Origin: Bacillaceae bacterium UBA7792 | Lineage (GTDB): Bacteria > Bacillota > Bacilli > Bacillales > Cytobacillaceae | Assembly: GCA_002480735.1 (NCBI GenBank) | Contig: DLCS01000160.1 | Coordinates: 1 to 9,431, forward strand | Direction of reading: 5' to 3' | Length of the DNA stretch: 9,431 nucleotides | Part shown: positions 1 to 7,203 of the stretch, one piece after another | Position numbering within the stretch: position 1 is the stretch's first letter | Layout of the letters: each line of letters starts with the position of its first letter | Translations under genes and position numbers: made by a program | Notes under the pieces: model-generated | Databases searched by the model: none | What the model was told of the DNA's origin: nothing | What the model saw: the letters and a program-made list of their open reading frames with translations, nothing else

Positions 1-223
1 TCTGAATATCTCCATGTACCTTCACAATGGTCTCTGCACAGTAATTTTTTTCATCATCCTCAGATGCATCCCATAGCTTTGCTTCAATTTCACCGGTCTG
101 GTCCTGTAGAATAAGTGTTAAGAATGGCTTACCATTGCTTGCAGTACCCTTGGTGGAGCTTTTAATCAATAGAAATTTCTCCACCTGCTCTCCAACCTCA
201 TGCTGAAGAATTCCCTTGCTCAT
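1..223 (-). CDS. yhaM: 3'-5' exoribonuclease YhaM, N-terminal part (cut by window edge)
   Basis: Only the first 74 codons are in the window; the gene runs off the left edge. The visible protein begins [17 protein letters not shown] and continues with a nucleic-acid-binding OB-fold segment ([27 protein letters not shown], residues about 28-54 in outline), which is the characteristic N-terminus of YhaM. In the known family an HD-type phosphohydrolase domain follows and the enzyme degrades RNA, and also single-stranded DNA, from the 3' end; that catalytic part is not visible here. The ATG at 223-221 is preceded by a good GGAGAGGAGTG ribosome binding site. The gene lies 76 bases downstream of yhaN in the same direction, and that gap holds a strong extended -10 promoter, so it is probably expressed both with yhaO-yhaN and alone. 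Identity is confident from sequence recognition; function is taken from the family. Confidence 0.9.
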   Translation of the reverse strand, partial: MSKGILQHEVGEQVEKFLLIKSSTKGTASNGKPFLTLILQDQTGEIEAKLWDASEDDEKNYCAETIVKVHGDIQ

Positions 224-274
224 AGACTCGACACTCCTCTCCTATCAATCGAATATTTACTTTTCTATGAAGCT

Positions 275-283
275 ATTATAGCA
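275..283 (-). promoter_or_regulatory. Extended -10 promoter for yhaM
   Basis: Read on the minus strand this is TGCTATAAT, a perfect TGnTATAAT extended -10 element. No good -35 is found 17 bases upstream (ATAAGT), which is tolerated by extended -10 promoters. The start point would be near 268, giving a leader of about 45 bases that contains the yhaM ribosome binding site. The + strand bases 272-282 (GCTATTATAGC) also form a short palindrome over the -10. Confidence 0.6.
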
Positions 284-299
284 TAATCCTTCTTCACAC

Positions 300-3299
300 T
301 TATTGGGAATGGATAGGAGGATCGATGGACTCTTTTAAAATATTGACATCTTCTCTAGAAAAATAGTCCAATAAATGCAAATGACAGGTAAAAAACAGGA
401 CCTGATTTTCCTTCAATGTTTTTAACAAAGAAATCACCTTTTCCGTACGGACGTGGTCAAAATTTACAAAACTATCATCGATAATGATCGGAAAAGGCAT
501 TTTCCGATAAATGGTTGTTGCTAGGGCCAATCGCAGAGAAACATACACCTGTTCTGTCGTGGCCTGACTTAATTCATTTGCTTCGAACAGTAGGTGATCC
601 TTTCTCTCAATTAAGAAACCGTTGCTTTCACCCTTCGGAAATATTTTGATATAGGTTCCATCTGTTAAAAAAGCTAAATATTCCTCTGCTTTTTTTAGCA
701 TAGTTGGAAGCCGTTCCTGTTTGAAGCTTGCGACTGTTCTTCTTAGCATTTCCTTCGCTAACGAGAGCTTGACCCATTCCTTCGCATCGATATCAAGTGC
801 AGATTGCAGCTGTCTATACTGATGGAGAAGCTCCCCATATCGTCCTCCCTCTTCAAGCAAGGCAATTTGATGCTTGATTTCGGCAAGTTCTTGTCGCAAT
901 TCCTCATCTTCGTTGATATTTACTTTTAGTTGCGCAGATGCCTCTTCAAGGACGAATGGAAGATCCTCTATTGCCATAAATTCCTTTATTTCACTTTCAG
1001 TCAACATCGAGATATCTATTTGCTTCTGTAGTTCCTCCATTCGATTGGACCATTCAGCTAACTTCTCTGCCTCTTTCCCAAGCAAGCGAAAATCCTCCTC
1101 CGAATGTACATCAGCCAGTTGAAAAAGCTTCTCTCTTTCTTTAAGAAGGAAACTGCATTCCTTATTAACTCTCTCCATTTCCTCAAGAACTTCTTCCAGC
1201 CTTTCCCTCAAAATACTAAAGGTTTGTTTCTTTTCTAATTCCTTTTTCAAGATTTCACGCAATTGGATGGCTTGGTCGTAAACGGATCTCGCTTCCTCAA
1301 TACCAAGCTGTTTACCCAAGGTGAAAATAGCTTCTTTGATTTTATCTCTTGCTGCTTTTTTCTTTTCCAATTGTGCCTTTGATTGCTGATACTCTCTATA
1401 GCCTTCCTTCAATTTTTCTACTAAAAGAAAGGCCGAATGAATATTTCTCAAAGCAATTTCTTCAGGGATGGATAATTCCGTACCTAAACGAGCCAGCAGT
1501 TTTTGATGAGCAAGTGCTTCCTTTTCCCATTCTTCAAATGCTTGTATAATTCGGTCATACTTAGCATTTTGCTGTTCCCATTTCATTTTCAACATTGTGA
1601 GCTGCTCTTGAAGCAGGGAATCTCTTGTTAATTGTTCTTTAATTAATCCTATGGCTGATGAATCCTGATTGTTCAATTGTTCCTTCAGACTCTGCTCCTG
1701 TGTTTTTAAGGCTTGTAGCTTTCGACGCAAATCTTCATTGCTCGACTGTTTGCCTTTTAGATGGAAAAAGAGCAGTGATAGAAACCCAATTCCTCCGATA
1801 AAAGCCACTAGCCATTGGGTCTTGAACATACCCCAGCCAACGAAGATTAACAAAATGCTACATAGGATCAAGAATTGATAATAATTTTGCTTCGTTTGCT
1901 CCTTTGCCTTTTTGGCAGATAATTGATATAGATCAATCTGATCCTGTATATTTTTTAACTCTCTTTCCATTGAAGCCTTATTGGTGAAGTCCTCCAGCTT
2001 TTGTTTCTTTGCCTCCCTGACATCATCTGGAAGCAACTCTTTCTTTAGAAGGTCTATTTGCCCTTCGATTCCTTCTAGCTCCTGCTTTTCCTTAACAAAC
2101 TCATCATCTAATTCAAGCTTCTTCTCCTGAATGCGGAGCTGCTTTTTCTCAGCATCCCTTGTCTTTTCAGCCATAAAAATGCTTGTATCACACTGTTCTA
2201 GCTTGCTTTCATCCGTGGGGAAATGAAGCTTTTCTTTTATCTCTTCGATTTCCCTCAGCAGGTGCTCTACCTTTGATTGCCATTCTGCCTCTTCTTCTTG
2301 GAGAGTATCATATAGGGGAAGGTTTTCCAAAGCATGCTGAATCGACGCTTCCTTTTCAAGGAGCTCTTCATTCGGGCGATATTCCTCAAGCTCCCTTTCA
2401 AGCCTTTCTCTCTTGTCTAATAAGACTTTTAATTGTGCCTCTAATGGCTTAAGGAGCTGATGTACTGAGTCAAGTCGGGATAGACCGTCAACAGGGAACG
2501 ATAGACTTTGCGATTCGATCCGATCCTTTAAAAGTTCCCTTTCCTTAGCTATAGGAGCAAGCTTCTTCCATTCCTCTAATTGATGAATCCGTTTCTGCGC
2601 ACTATGGATCTGTTCCTGTTTGAGCCGAATGAGCTGCTCAAGCTCTTCCTTCCTTTGAATGAGCTGACCATAGCCTGTATTTTGCTGTTCTGCCTTTTTT
2701 AAATCCTCGTAAGCAGATTTCACCTCTTTCAGTTTTTCGTTGATAAGAGGTTTTCTTCCGCTAGGCTTAAATAGCTGGTCTATTTCTTTTTGGAGCTGCT
2801 GTTCGACAGTCATTAACCGCTCTGTCCCGATCGTGCCTGTAGAGAACAGAAACTTACCTAAATCCTCACTTTTTAATTGATGTACGTTCTGTAAACCATG
2901 CAGATTAAAGGAGAAAATCGCTTGATATAATGATTTATCGATGTGAAGCAAAAGCTCCTGCAGCCCTTCCTCTCCTCCAACCGTCCCATCCTCAAATAGA
3001 ACTTTTACATCGCCGCTTGCCTTACCCTTCACTCTTTCCACGACGACCCTGCCCTGTTCCTCGAAAAAGAGCACTAATTGTCCGCCATATTTGGCTCCCT
3101 TCTTCGGCTCCATGCGCAATTCCGTTTGCTGCTTTGTTGGAAATCCAAAAAGGATACTATGAATGAATGACATAATCGTCGATTTACCAGCCTCATTCTC
3201 TCCGTAAAATACTTGGAACTCCCTTAAATTCGTCATACGAACATCTTCTAGCTTTCCATAACCATATATATGAATTTCCAAAATTTTCAACGATGCCAC
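300..3299 (-). CDS. yhaN: YhaN, SbcC/Rad50-like coiled-coil AAA ATPase with central membrane hairpin
   Basis: The 999-residue protein has a split ATPase head. The N-terminal half carries Walker A GENEAGKST (residues 33-41). The C-terminal half carries an ABC-like signature (LSQATTEQ, 910-917), Walker B (IIIDDSF, 938-944), a D-loop (FVNFD, 944-948) and a switch histidine (H973). Between them, from about 185 to 860, is Lys/Glu/Leu/Gln-rich coiled coil. Its middle holds two hydrophobic segments (about 474-492 and 495-514) with a tight turn, and there is no CxxC zinc hook. This matches the YhaN family, of slightly shorter length in B. subtilis from memory. It probably works with YhaO as an ATP-driven DNA-end-processing machine; this is inference from SbcCD/Rad50-Mre11. 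The start is GTG at 3299-3297, chosen because AAGGA lies 6 bases upstream, across the yhaO stop codon; only 3 bases separate the genes, so translation is probably coupled. Confidence 0.9.
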   Translation of the reverse strand: MASLKILEIHIYGYGKLEDVRMTNLREFQVFYGENEAGKSTIMSFIHSILFGFPTKQQTELRMEPKKGAKYGGQLVLFFEEQGRVVVERVKGKASGDVKVLFEDGTVGGEEGLQELLLHIDKSLYQAIFSFNLHGLQNVHQLKSEDLGKFLFSTGTIGTERLMTVEQQLQKEIDQLFKPSGRKPLINEKLKEVKSAYEDLKKAEQQNTGYGQLIQRKEELEQLIRLKQEQIHSAQKRIHQLEEWKKLAPIAKERELLKDRIESQSLSFPVDGLSRLDSVHQLLKPLEAQLKVLLDKRERLERELEEYRPNEELLEKEASIQHALENLPLYDTLQEEEAEWQSKVEHLLREIEEIKEKLHFPTDESKLEQCDTSIFMAEKTRDAEKKQLRIQEKKLELDDEFVKEKQELEGIEGQIDLLKKELLPDDVREAKKQKLEDFTNKASMERELKNIQDQIDLYQLSAKKAKEQTKQNYYQFLILCSILLIFVGWGMFKTQWLVAFIGGIGFLSLLFFHLKGKQSSNEDLRRKLQALKTQEQSLKEQLNNQDSSAIGLIKEQLTRDSLLQEQLTMLKMKWEQQNAKYDRIIQAFEEWEKEALAHQKLLARLGTELSIPEEIALRNIHSAFLLVEKLKEGYREYQQSKAQLEKKKAARDKIKEAIFTLGKQLGIEEARSVYDQAIQLREILKKELEKKQTFSILRERLEEVLEEMERVNKECSFLLKEREKLFQLADVHSEEDFRLLGKEAEKLAEWSNRMEELQKQIDISMLTESEIKEFMAIEDLPFVLEEASAQLKVNINEDEELRQELAEIKHQIALLEEGGRYGELLHQYRQLQSALDIDAKEWVKLSLAKEMLRRTVASFKQERLPTMLKKAEEYLAFLTDGTYIKIFPKGESNGFLIERKDHLLFEANELSQATTEQVYVSLRLALATTIYRKMPFPIIIDDSFVNFDHVRTEKVISLLKTLKENQVLFFTCHLHLLDYFSREDVNILKESIDPPIHSQ

Positions 3300-3302
3300 C
3301 CC

Positions 3303-4520
3303 CTATCCTTGTTGGATGAGCTTTTGAATTAAGAGCTTCTCAGCTTCCTTCTTTATTTCTGTCAGTTCCTGTTGAGTGAGAGAGGATAAAAGTTTTCTAG
3401 CACTTGGATGTTTATATAAAGGTGCTAGCGTCTCTTCGAACTCTATGAATTCATCCATGACGGTAAATAACTCTTCATAAAAGTCGGAGTGATTGGCTAG
3501 CTCTTCCTTATCAAAATTCAGCGCTTCGTCTATTTGTATGTGGATCGGCCAAACAAATTCTGTTTCTTCCTTTTCTTCCTCCTGAAGAATTTCAAGGAGC
3601 TCGTCCACCATGGCTGCATGATAAGAATCAATGGAAAGATCCTGAACAACTATGTGTGCAAGGGTCCCTCTCCCTTCTCTCCTGGCCTCCTCTATTTTCG
3701 CCCGACATATTTGGTATAGTCCATCGACGCTTGTGACATTGGCTCCATTTATGACCAGTTCAGACCAGTTAACATCACTAGTCTCCACGAATTGAAGCTG
3801 TGAACCTGCTTCCTGAAGGGTAACGATATAGCATCCCTTTGCGCCTTTTTCCTTTTTATTTCGTCCTTGTGTATTGCCAGAGTAGACAATTGGAGGCTCT
3901 TCATTCAGAAGCATTTTCTTGTGAATATGTCCTAAAGCCCAGTAATCAAACTCCTTTTCAAGTAGCTCTGATAAATGAAATGGAGCATAGTTGCTATGCT
4001 CACTACTTCCTTCCATATTTCCATGCAGAATGCCAATATGAAAATCAGCACCAGACTGACGCTGGTATTCGATAATTTTCCGCTCATATACATGTTTCTT
4101 TCCATAGCTGAAACCATAGAGATGTACAGTCGCATCAGACTTTGTTTGAAGCTTACTTACCGAGACCTCTGAACCAAAAACATATGTATTGCCTGGAAGT
4201 TTAATATCAGTCCAGTTCCCGCTTAAATGATCATGATTCCCATGGACAAGAAAAACAGGGATTCCCTCTTTTTCTAGCCGTTCCAATTCCTTCTTAAGAA
4301 AAATTTGTGCTCTGATACTCCGATCCTCATGGTCAAATAAATCTCCTGCAAGAATTACGAAATCGACGCTGTTGGTGAGCGCAGCATCTATTACTCGGGT
4401 AAAAGCCTTAAAGGTGCTTTCTTGCAGCCTTTGAAAAATATTCTTTGGCAAGCCTTGAAGACCAACCATAGGGCTGTCTAAATGAATATCTGCCGCATGA
4501 ATAAATGTCACACTTTTCAT
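3303..4520 (-). CDS. yhaO: YhaO, SbcD/Mre11-like metallophosphoesterase (DNA exonuclease family)
   Basis: The 405-residue protein has the full set of calcineurin-type metallophosphoesterase motifs in order: D11-x-H13 in HAADIHLD, GD60-xx-D63 in LAGDLFDHED, GNH96D97, H166 in ILHGN, and GH198-x-H200 in ALGHIHKK. These ligands bind the two-metal centre used by SbcD and Mre11 nucleases. From about residue 225 comes an acidic, helix-rich C-terminal region that would cap the active site or contact the partner ATPase. The length matches B. subtilis YhaO (about 408 residues from memory). It is the first gene of the yhaO-yhaN-yhaM cluster, 3 bases before yhaN. The ATG at 4520-4518 follows GAGTGAGGAAA, a suitable ribosome binding site. 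A nuclease acting on DNA ends together with YhaN is the likely role; substrate specificity cannot be read from the sequence. Confidence 0.92.
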   Translation of the reverse strand: MKSVTFIHAADIHLDSPMVGLQGLPKNIFQRLQESTFKAFTRVIDAALTNSVDFVILAGDLFDHEDRSIRAQIFLKKELERLEKEGIPVFLVHGNHDHLSGNWTDIKLPGNTYVFGSEVSVSKLQTKSDATVHLYGFSYGKKHVYERKIIEYQRQSGADFHIGILHGNMEGSSEHSNYAPFHLSELLEKEFDYWALGHIHKKMLLNEEPPIVYSGNTQGRNKKEKGAKGCYIVTLQEAGSQLQFVETSDVNWSELVINGANVTSVDGLYQICRAKIEEARREGRGTLAHIVVQDLSIDSYHAAMVDELLEILQEEEKEETEFVWPIHIQIDEALNFDKEELANHSDFYEELFTVMDEFIEFEETLAPLYKHPSARKLLSSLTQQELTEIKKEAEKLLIQKLIQQG

Positions 4521-4548
4521 CGCTTTTCCTCACTCATCATTTTCTTCC

Positions 4549-4585
4549 ATTTTACCATAATACGAATATATGTTCTATATAAATT
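4549..4585 (-). promoter_or_regulatory. Candidate yhaO promoter overlapping a LexA-box-like palindrome
   Basis: The palindrome at 4563-4576 reads CGAATATATGTTCT on the + strand (AGAACATATATTCG on the minus). It differs at two of 14 positions from the Gram-positive SOS box pattern CGAAC-N4-GTTCG. Directly downstream on the minus strand are two possible -10 elements, TATTAT (4562-4557) and TAAAAT (4554-4549). Neither has a good -35. Repressor bound here would occlude the polymerase. Control by LexA is inference, although I recall the B. subtilis yhaONM genes being listed with the SOS genes. Confidence 0.45.
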
Positions 4586-4587
4586 TC

Positions 4588-4600
4588 GGTACCTGGTACC
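4588..4600. repeat. Palindromic double GGTACC element
   Basis: The sequence GGTACCTGGTACC is two GGTACC hexamers around a single T, and so is both a direct repeat and a near-perfect inverted repeat. It sits between the csp terminator and the yhaO promoter region. No T-tract adjoins it, so it does not look like a terminator. It could be an operator for yhaO or a copy of a short dispersed intergenic repeat; one copy in this window cannot decide. Confidence 0.4.
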
Positions 4601-4605
4601 AAAAT

Positions 4606-4641
4606 ACAAAATAAAAAGCAGACCCATGAATGAGTCTGCTT
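4606..4641 (-). terminator. Rho-independent terminator of the csp gene
   Basis: On the minus strand the stem arms are AAGCAGAC and GTCTGCTT (+ strand 4616-4623 and 4634-4641), 8 base pairs with a 10-base loop, followed by TTTTATTTTG. It lies 19 bases past the csp stop codon. The + strand side has no T-tract, so it acts for minus-strand transcription and separates csp from yhaO. Confidence 0.9.
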
Positions 4642-4659
4642 GAAGGTTCGAATGGTTAA

Positions 4660-4860
4660 TTATGCTTTGTTAACGTTAGCTGCTTGAGGTCCACGAGCAC
4701 CTTGCTCTACGTCAAAAGTAACTGCTTGACCTTCTTCAAGAGTTTTGAAGCCTTCGCCTTGGATAGCTGAGAAATGAACGAATACATCTTCTCCGCCGTC
4801 GCGCTCGATAAATCCGAAGCCTTTTTCTGCGTTAAACCATTTTACTTTACCTTTTTCCAT
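4660..4860 (-). CDS. csp: Cold shock protein (CspB/CspD family)
   Basis: This 66-residue protein is a single cold shock domain with both RNA-binding motifs intact: RNP1 (KGFGFIER, residues 13-20) and RNP2 (VFVHF, 26-30), plus W8, F9 and the C-terminal GPQAANV. It is close to the 66-67 residue B. subtilis CspB/CspC/CspD; which paralogue it corresponds to cannot be settled. Such proteins bind single-stranded RNA and DNA and melt RNA structure, in the cytoplasm. The start is the ATG at 4860-4858, 9 bases after GGAGG; the reading frame is open for 11 more codons, but those would run through the ribosome binding site. It has its own terminator and a 175-base leader region, so it is probably a single-gene unit placed between yhaO and yhaP. 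Cold induction is not shown by the sequence but would fit the long structured leader. Confidence 0.95.
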   Translation of the reverse strand: MEKGKVKWFNAEKGFGFIERDGGEDVFVHFSAIQGEGFKTLEEGQAVTFDVEQGARGPQAANVNKA

Positions 4861-5035
4861 TGTATGTTGCCTCCTCGTGCGTCCAGCGCACAAATGTATT
4901 ACTATTCTTGCTCTTCCAGGCGAAAATAATATTTATCTCTTCCCTTAAATGTTGAACAAAAATAATTCTCTCTAAGAATAACAGATACAAAACCAAAAAG
5001 CAAGCAAAGGAATTTTTTTACTGGAGCAAAATTTC
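4861..5035 (-). promoter_or_regulatory. csp leader: candidate promoter and hairpin at the ribosome binding site
   Basis: This stretch separates the yhaP stop codon from the csp start. The best promoter candidate on the minus strand is TTGCTT, 17 bases, TATTCT (-10 at 4980-4975) with an upstream TG, which would give a leader of about 108 bases; TATTAT at 4931-4926 is a second option. A hairpin with arms TTGTGCG and CGCACGA (+ 4887-4893 and 4875-4881, loop 4882-4886) ends on the first bases of the GAGGAGG ribosome binding site. Long leaders are usual for csp genes; promoter choice is uncertain. No clear terminator for yhaP is seen here. Confidence 0.4.
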
Positions 5036-6289
5036 TTACTTGTTTTTCGTTAACTGCAATGCCTTTTTAATATCCTTAAAAGAATTCGATTTCCCATACA
5101 TGAGAACACCGCCCTTATATACTCTTGCTCCAAAGAAAGCAAGGAGAATGATCGAGACAAGTAAGATGACAATGCCTAAAATCGGTTCCCAAGTCGGGAG
5201 AGTAAGCATTCCCACACGCATAAACATAAGCATTGGGGTAAAGAACGGGATGTAGGACGTAATGGTAATAAAAGGTGTCTCCGGTTGCCCAAGCCCGAAC
5301 ATCGCAATCATGAAACCAGCAACTACCAATAAAGTCATCGGTGTAATCATTTGCTGGACATCCTCAATTCGGCTTACAAGGGATCCCAGGAATGCCGCAA
5401 GTGTCGCATATAGGAAATATCCTAACAGGAAGAAAATAATGGCATAAATGATGGTCGCTAGAGGTATATCCCCAAAACCAAAGAAGCTAAAAAAGTCTCC
5501 CTCCATCGAATCTATATTCTTTTTAATGGAAAAATATCCGATCCCTAAAAGGACAGCTAGTTGTGTCAAACTGAGCAAGGCAATTCCGATGATTTTGGCA
5601 AACATTTGCTTAATCGGCGATACACTTGAAATTAAGATTTCCATTACACGTGAAGACTTCTCCGTTGCAACCTCCATTGCGATCATGTTTGCATACATAA
5701 TGACGGCAAAATAAATCACAAATAATAGTACATAAACAAGTCCTCTTGCCTGACTCAATTCTTCCTCTGTTTTAGCATTTTTCTCTAATGCAACCTTTTC
5801 TATTGGAACTGGTTCATAGAGCTTGGCCAGCTGCTCCTGGGTTAGATTGATTTGGCTTGCAGCTAATTGCGTTTTTATTTGCTGTAAAGCCCCGGACAAT
5901 GTTGTGACGGAAGTTGAATCGGAAATACTCATCGCCTTGTAGGTTGCAACAGGAAGCTCGTTGGCATCAAAGGTAAGAATGAGTAAGCCTTTATATTTTC
6001 CTTCCTTTACCCCTTTTTCCGCTTCCTTATCATCGGCAGCAAAAGCCTCTAATTGTACATCCGCACCAGTTGCCTTTAATTGCTCCTTTAACGGTTCAAA
6101 TAGAACTCCCGTTTCATCAAGGACTGCTATCTTATCGTCCCCATCTCCATCATTGAAAAAATTGATGATATTGCTCATATTAGTAAGTCCGAGAACGAGG
6201 ACAACGGTTAGAATGGTCGTAATAATGAAGGACTTTGTTTTCAGCTTTGTTAAATATGTGTGAAATAAAATAATCCAGAAATTATTCAT
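5036..6289 (-). CDS. yhaP: YhaP, permease of a NatB-type ABC exporter
   Basis: The protein of 417 residues (from the ATG at 6289) has the ABC-2 exporter layout. One N-terminal membrane segment (about 20-37) is followed by a large polar outside domain (about 40-183). Then come a cluster of membrane segments near 184-203, 230-252, 275-302, 314-334 and 370-389, and a basic C-terminus. The motif EKSSRVMEILISSVSP (about 211-226) after the second segment is typical of NatB-like permeases. The partner ATPase is YhaQ, encoded just upstream. NatAB of B. subtilis exports sodium; the substrate of this pair is not known to me and cannot be read here. A GTG at 6298 would add three residues, but the ATG is preferred since homologues begin MN-FW and AGG lies 8 bases upstream of it. 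The gene overlaps the yhaQ stop by 8 bases, so the two are probably translationally coupled. Confidence 0.88.
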   Translation of the reverse strand: MNNFWIILFHTYLTKLKTKSFIITTILTVVLVLGLTNMSNIINFFNDGDGDDKIAVLDETGVLFEPLKEQLKATGADVQLEAFAADDKEAEKGVKEGKYKGLLILTFDANELPVATYKAMSISDSTSVTTLSGALQQIKTQLAASQINLTQEQLAKLYEPVPIEKVALEKNAKTEEELSQARGLVYVLLFVIYFAVIMYANMIAMEVATEKSSRVMEILISSVSPIKQMFAKIIGIALLSLTQLAVLLGIGYFSIKKNIDSMEGDFFSFFGFGDIPLATIIYAIIFFLLGYFLYATLAAFLGSLVSRIEDVQQMITPMTLLVVAGFMIAMFGLGQPETPFITITSYIPFFTPMLMFMRVGMLTLPTWEPILGIVILLVSIILLAFFGARVYKGGVLMYGKSNSFKDIKKALQLTKNK

Positions 6290-7181
6290 AGGATGCACCT
6301 ACCTTCTCGATAAAAATGTCATTTAAAGAAGGCTCCTCAAGGACAAACTTGCGAATGAAGCCTTTCCCAACGATATCCTTTAGGAGCTTTTCTGCGACAT
6401 ATTCACCCTCAATTTGTAAATGAACTCCTTCTGGTGTTTGCTTAGCTTTCTTCACCCCTGGATAGTTCTTTATGTCTTCAAGATCAAAATCCGCATGAAT
6501 AATGAGATTCTTTTTCCCAAATGCTCGCTTAATTTCCTTCAGCGAACCATGAACGACAGGGCTTCCTTTATGCATAATACACAAGTGCTCACACATTTCC
6601 TCAACATGCTCCATGCGGTGACTGGAAAACACAATCGTGGTCCCCTGTTCCTTTAGCTCCAGCACTGCCTCCTTAAGCAGCTCTACATTCACAGGGTCCA
6701 GACCGCTAAAGGGTTCATCCAAAATAAGTAGCTTCGGCTTATGTAATACAGCTGCAATAAATTGAATCTTCTGCTGGTTTCCCTTTGAAAGCTCTTCTAC
6801 CTTTTTATCCATATACTCAGGAATGCGGAACCGAGTTAACCATTTCTCTAATTCCTCTGCCGCATCCTGCTTGTTCATTCCCCTCAATCGGGCTAAATAA
6901 ATGAGCTGATCCCTTACTTTGAGCTTCGGATAAAGCCCTCTTTCCTCAGGTAGATAGCCAATAATATGGCTTGTCTCATAGTTGATCGGTTTTCCGTCCC
7001 AGGTTACTTTGCCGTCACTAGGATCAAGTAGTCCAAGAATCATTCTAAAAGTGGTCGTCTTTCCCGCTCCGTTCGCACCTAAGAATCCGAACATTTCACT
7101 CTCTGGGATCGAGAGGGATAGATCATTGACAGCGGTGAAGCTTCCAAATCGCTTTGTTACATGCTCTAACTTTAATACCAT
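6282..7181 (-). CDS. yhaQ: YhaQ, ATP-binding subunit of a NatA-type ABC exporter
   Basis: The protein has 299 residues. Residues 1-210 are a complete ABC ATPase domain: Walker A GANGAGKTT (35-43), the signature LSKGNQQK (131-138), Walker B LLILDEP (151-157), D-loop SGLD (159-162) and switch histidine H188. The Q-loop region reads GYLPEERGLYPKL with no glutamine; I recall this form being usual in the NatA/YhaQ group. The remaining 90 residues are the C-terminal extension common in NatA-type subunits. It powers the YhaP permease at the inner face of the membrane. The ATG at 7181-7179 is 7 bases after AGAGGAGG, a near-ideal ribosome binding site. It is the first gene of a yhaQ-yhaP pair and lies divergent from the small gene at 7323, with two inverted repeats in its promoter region. 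Confidence 0.92.
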   Translation of the reverse strand: MVLKLEHVTKRFGSFTAVNDLSLSIPESEMFGFLGANGAGKTTTFRMILGLLDPSDGKVTWDGKPINYETSHIIGYLPEERGLYPKLKVRDQLIYLARLRGMNKQDAAEELEKWLTRFRIPEYMDKKVEELSKGNQQKIQFIAAVLHKPKLLILDEPFSGLDPVNVELLKEAVLELKEQGTTIVFSSHRMEHVEEMCEHLCIMHKGSPVVHGSLKEIKRAFGKKNLIIHADFDLEDIKNYPGVKKAKQTPEGVHLQIEGEYVAEKLLKDIVGKGFIRKFVLEEPSLNDIFIEKVGASYE

Positions 7182-7203
7182 ACTGCATCCTCCTCTTCCA
7201 TTA

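Noticed and set aside
3932..4135. A 67-codon minus-strand frame inside yhaO
   Set aside because: It overlaps the catalytic metallophosphoesterase sequence in another frame and has no family resemblance.
4861..4893. An N-terminal extension of the cold shock protein by 11 codons ([11 protein letters not shown])
   Set aside because: It would run through the GAGGAGG ribosome site and the leader hairpin, and the family starts at [10 protein letters not shown] or similar.
4966..4978. Short inverted repeat around ATTCTCTCTAAGAAT
   Set aside because: Only 5-base A-T-rich arms, as expected by chance in this leader.
5007..5036. AT-rich inverted sequence after yhaP (AAATTTT with AAAAATT) as a terminator
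   Set aside because: The stem is only A-T pairs with an irregular loop and no proper T-tract after it, so it would not be stable.
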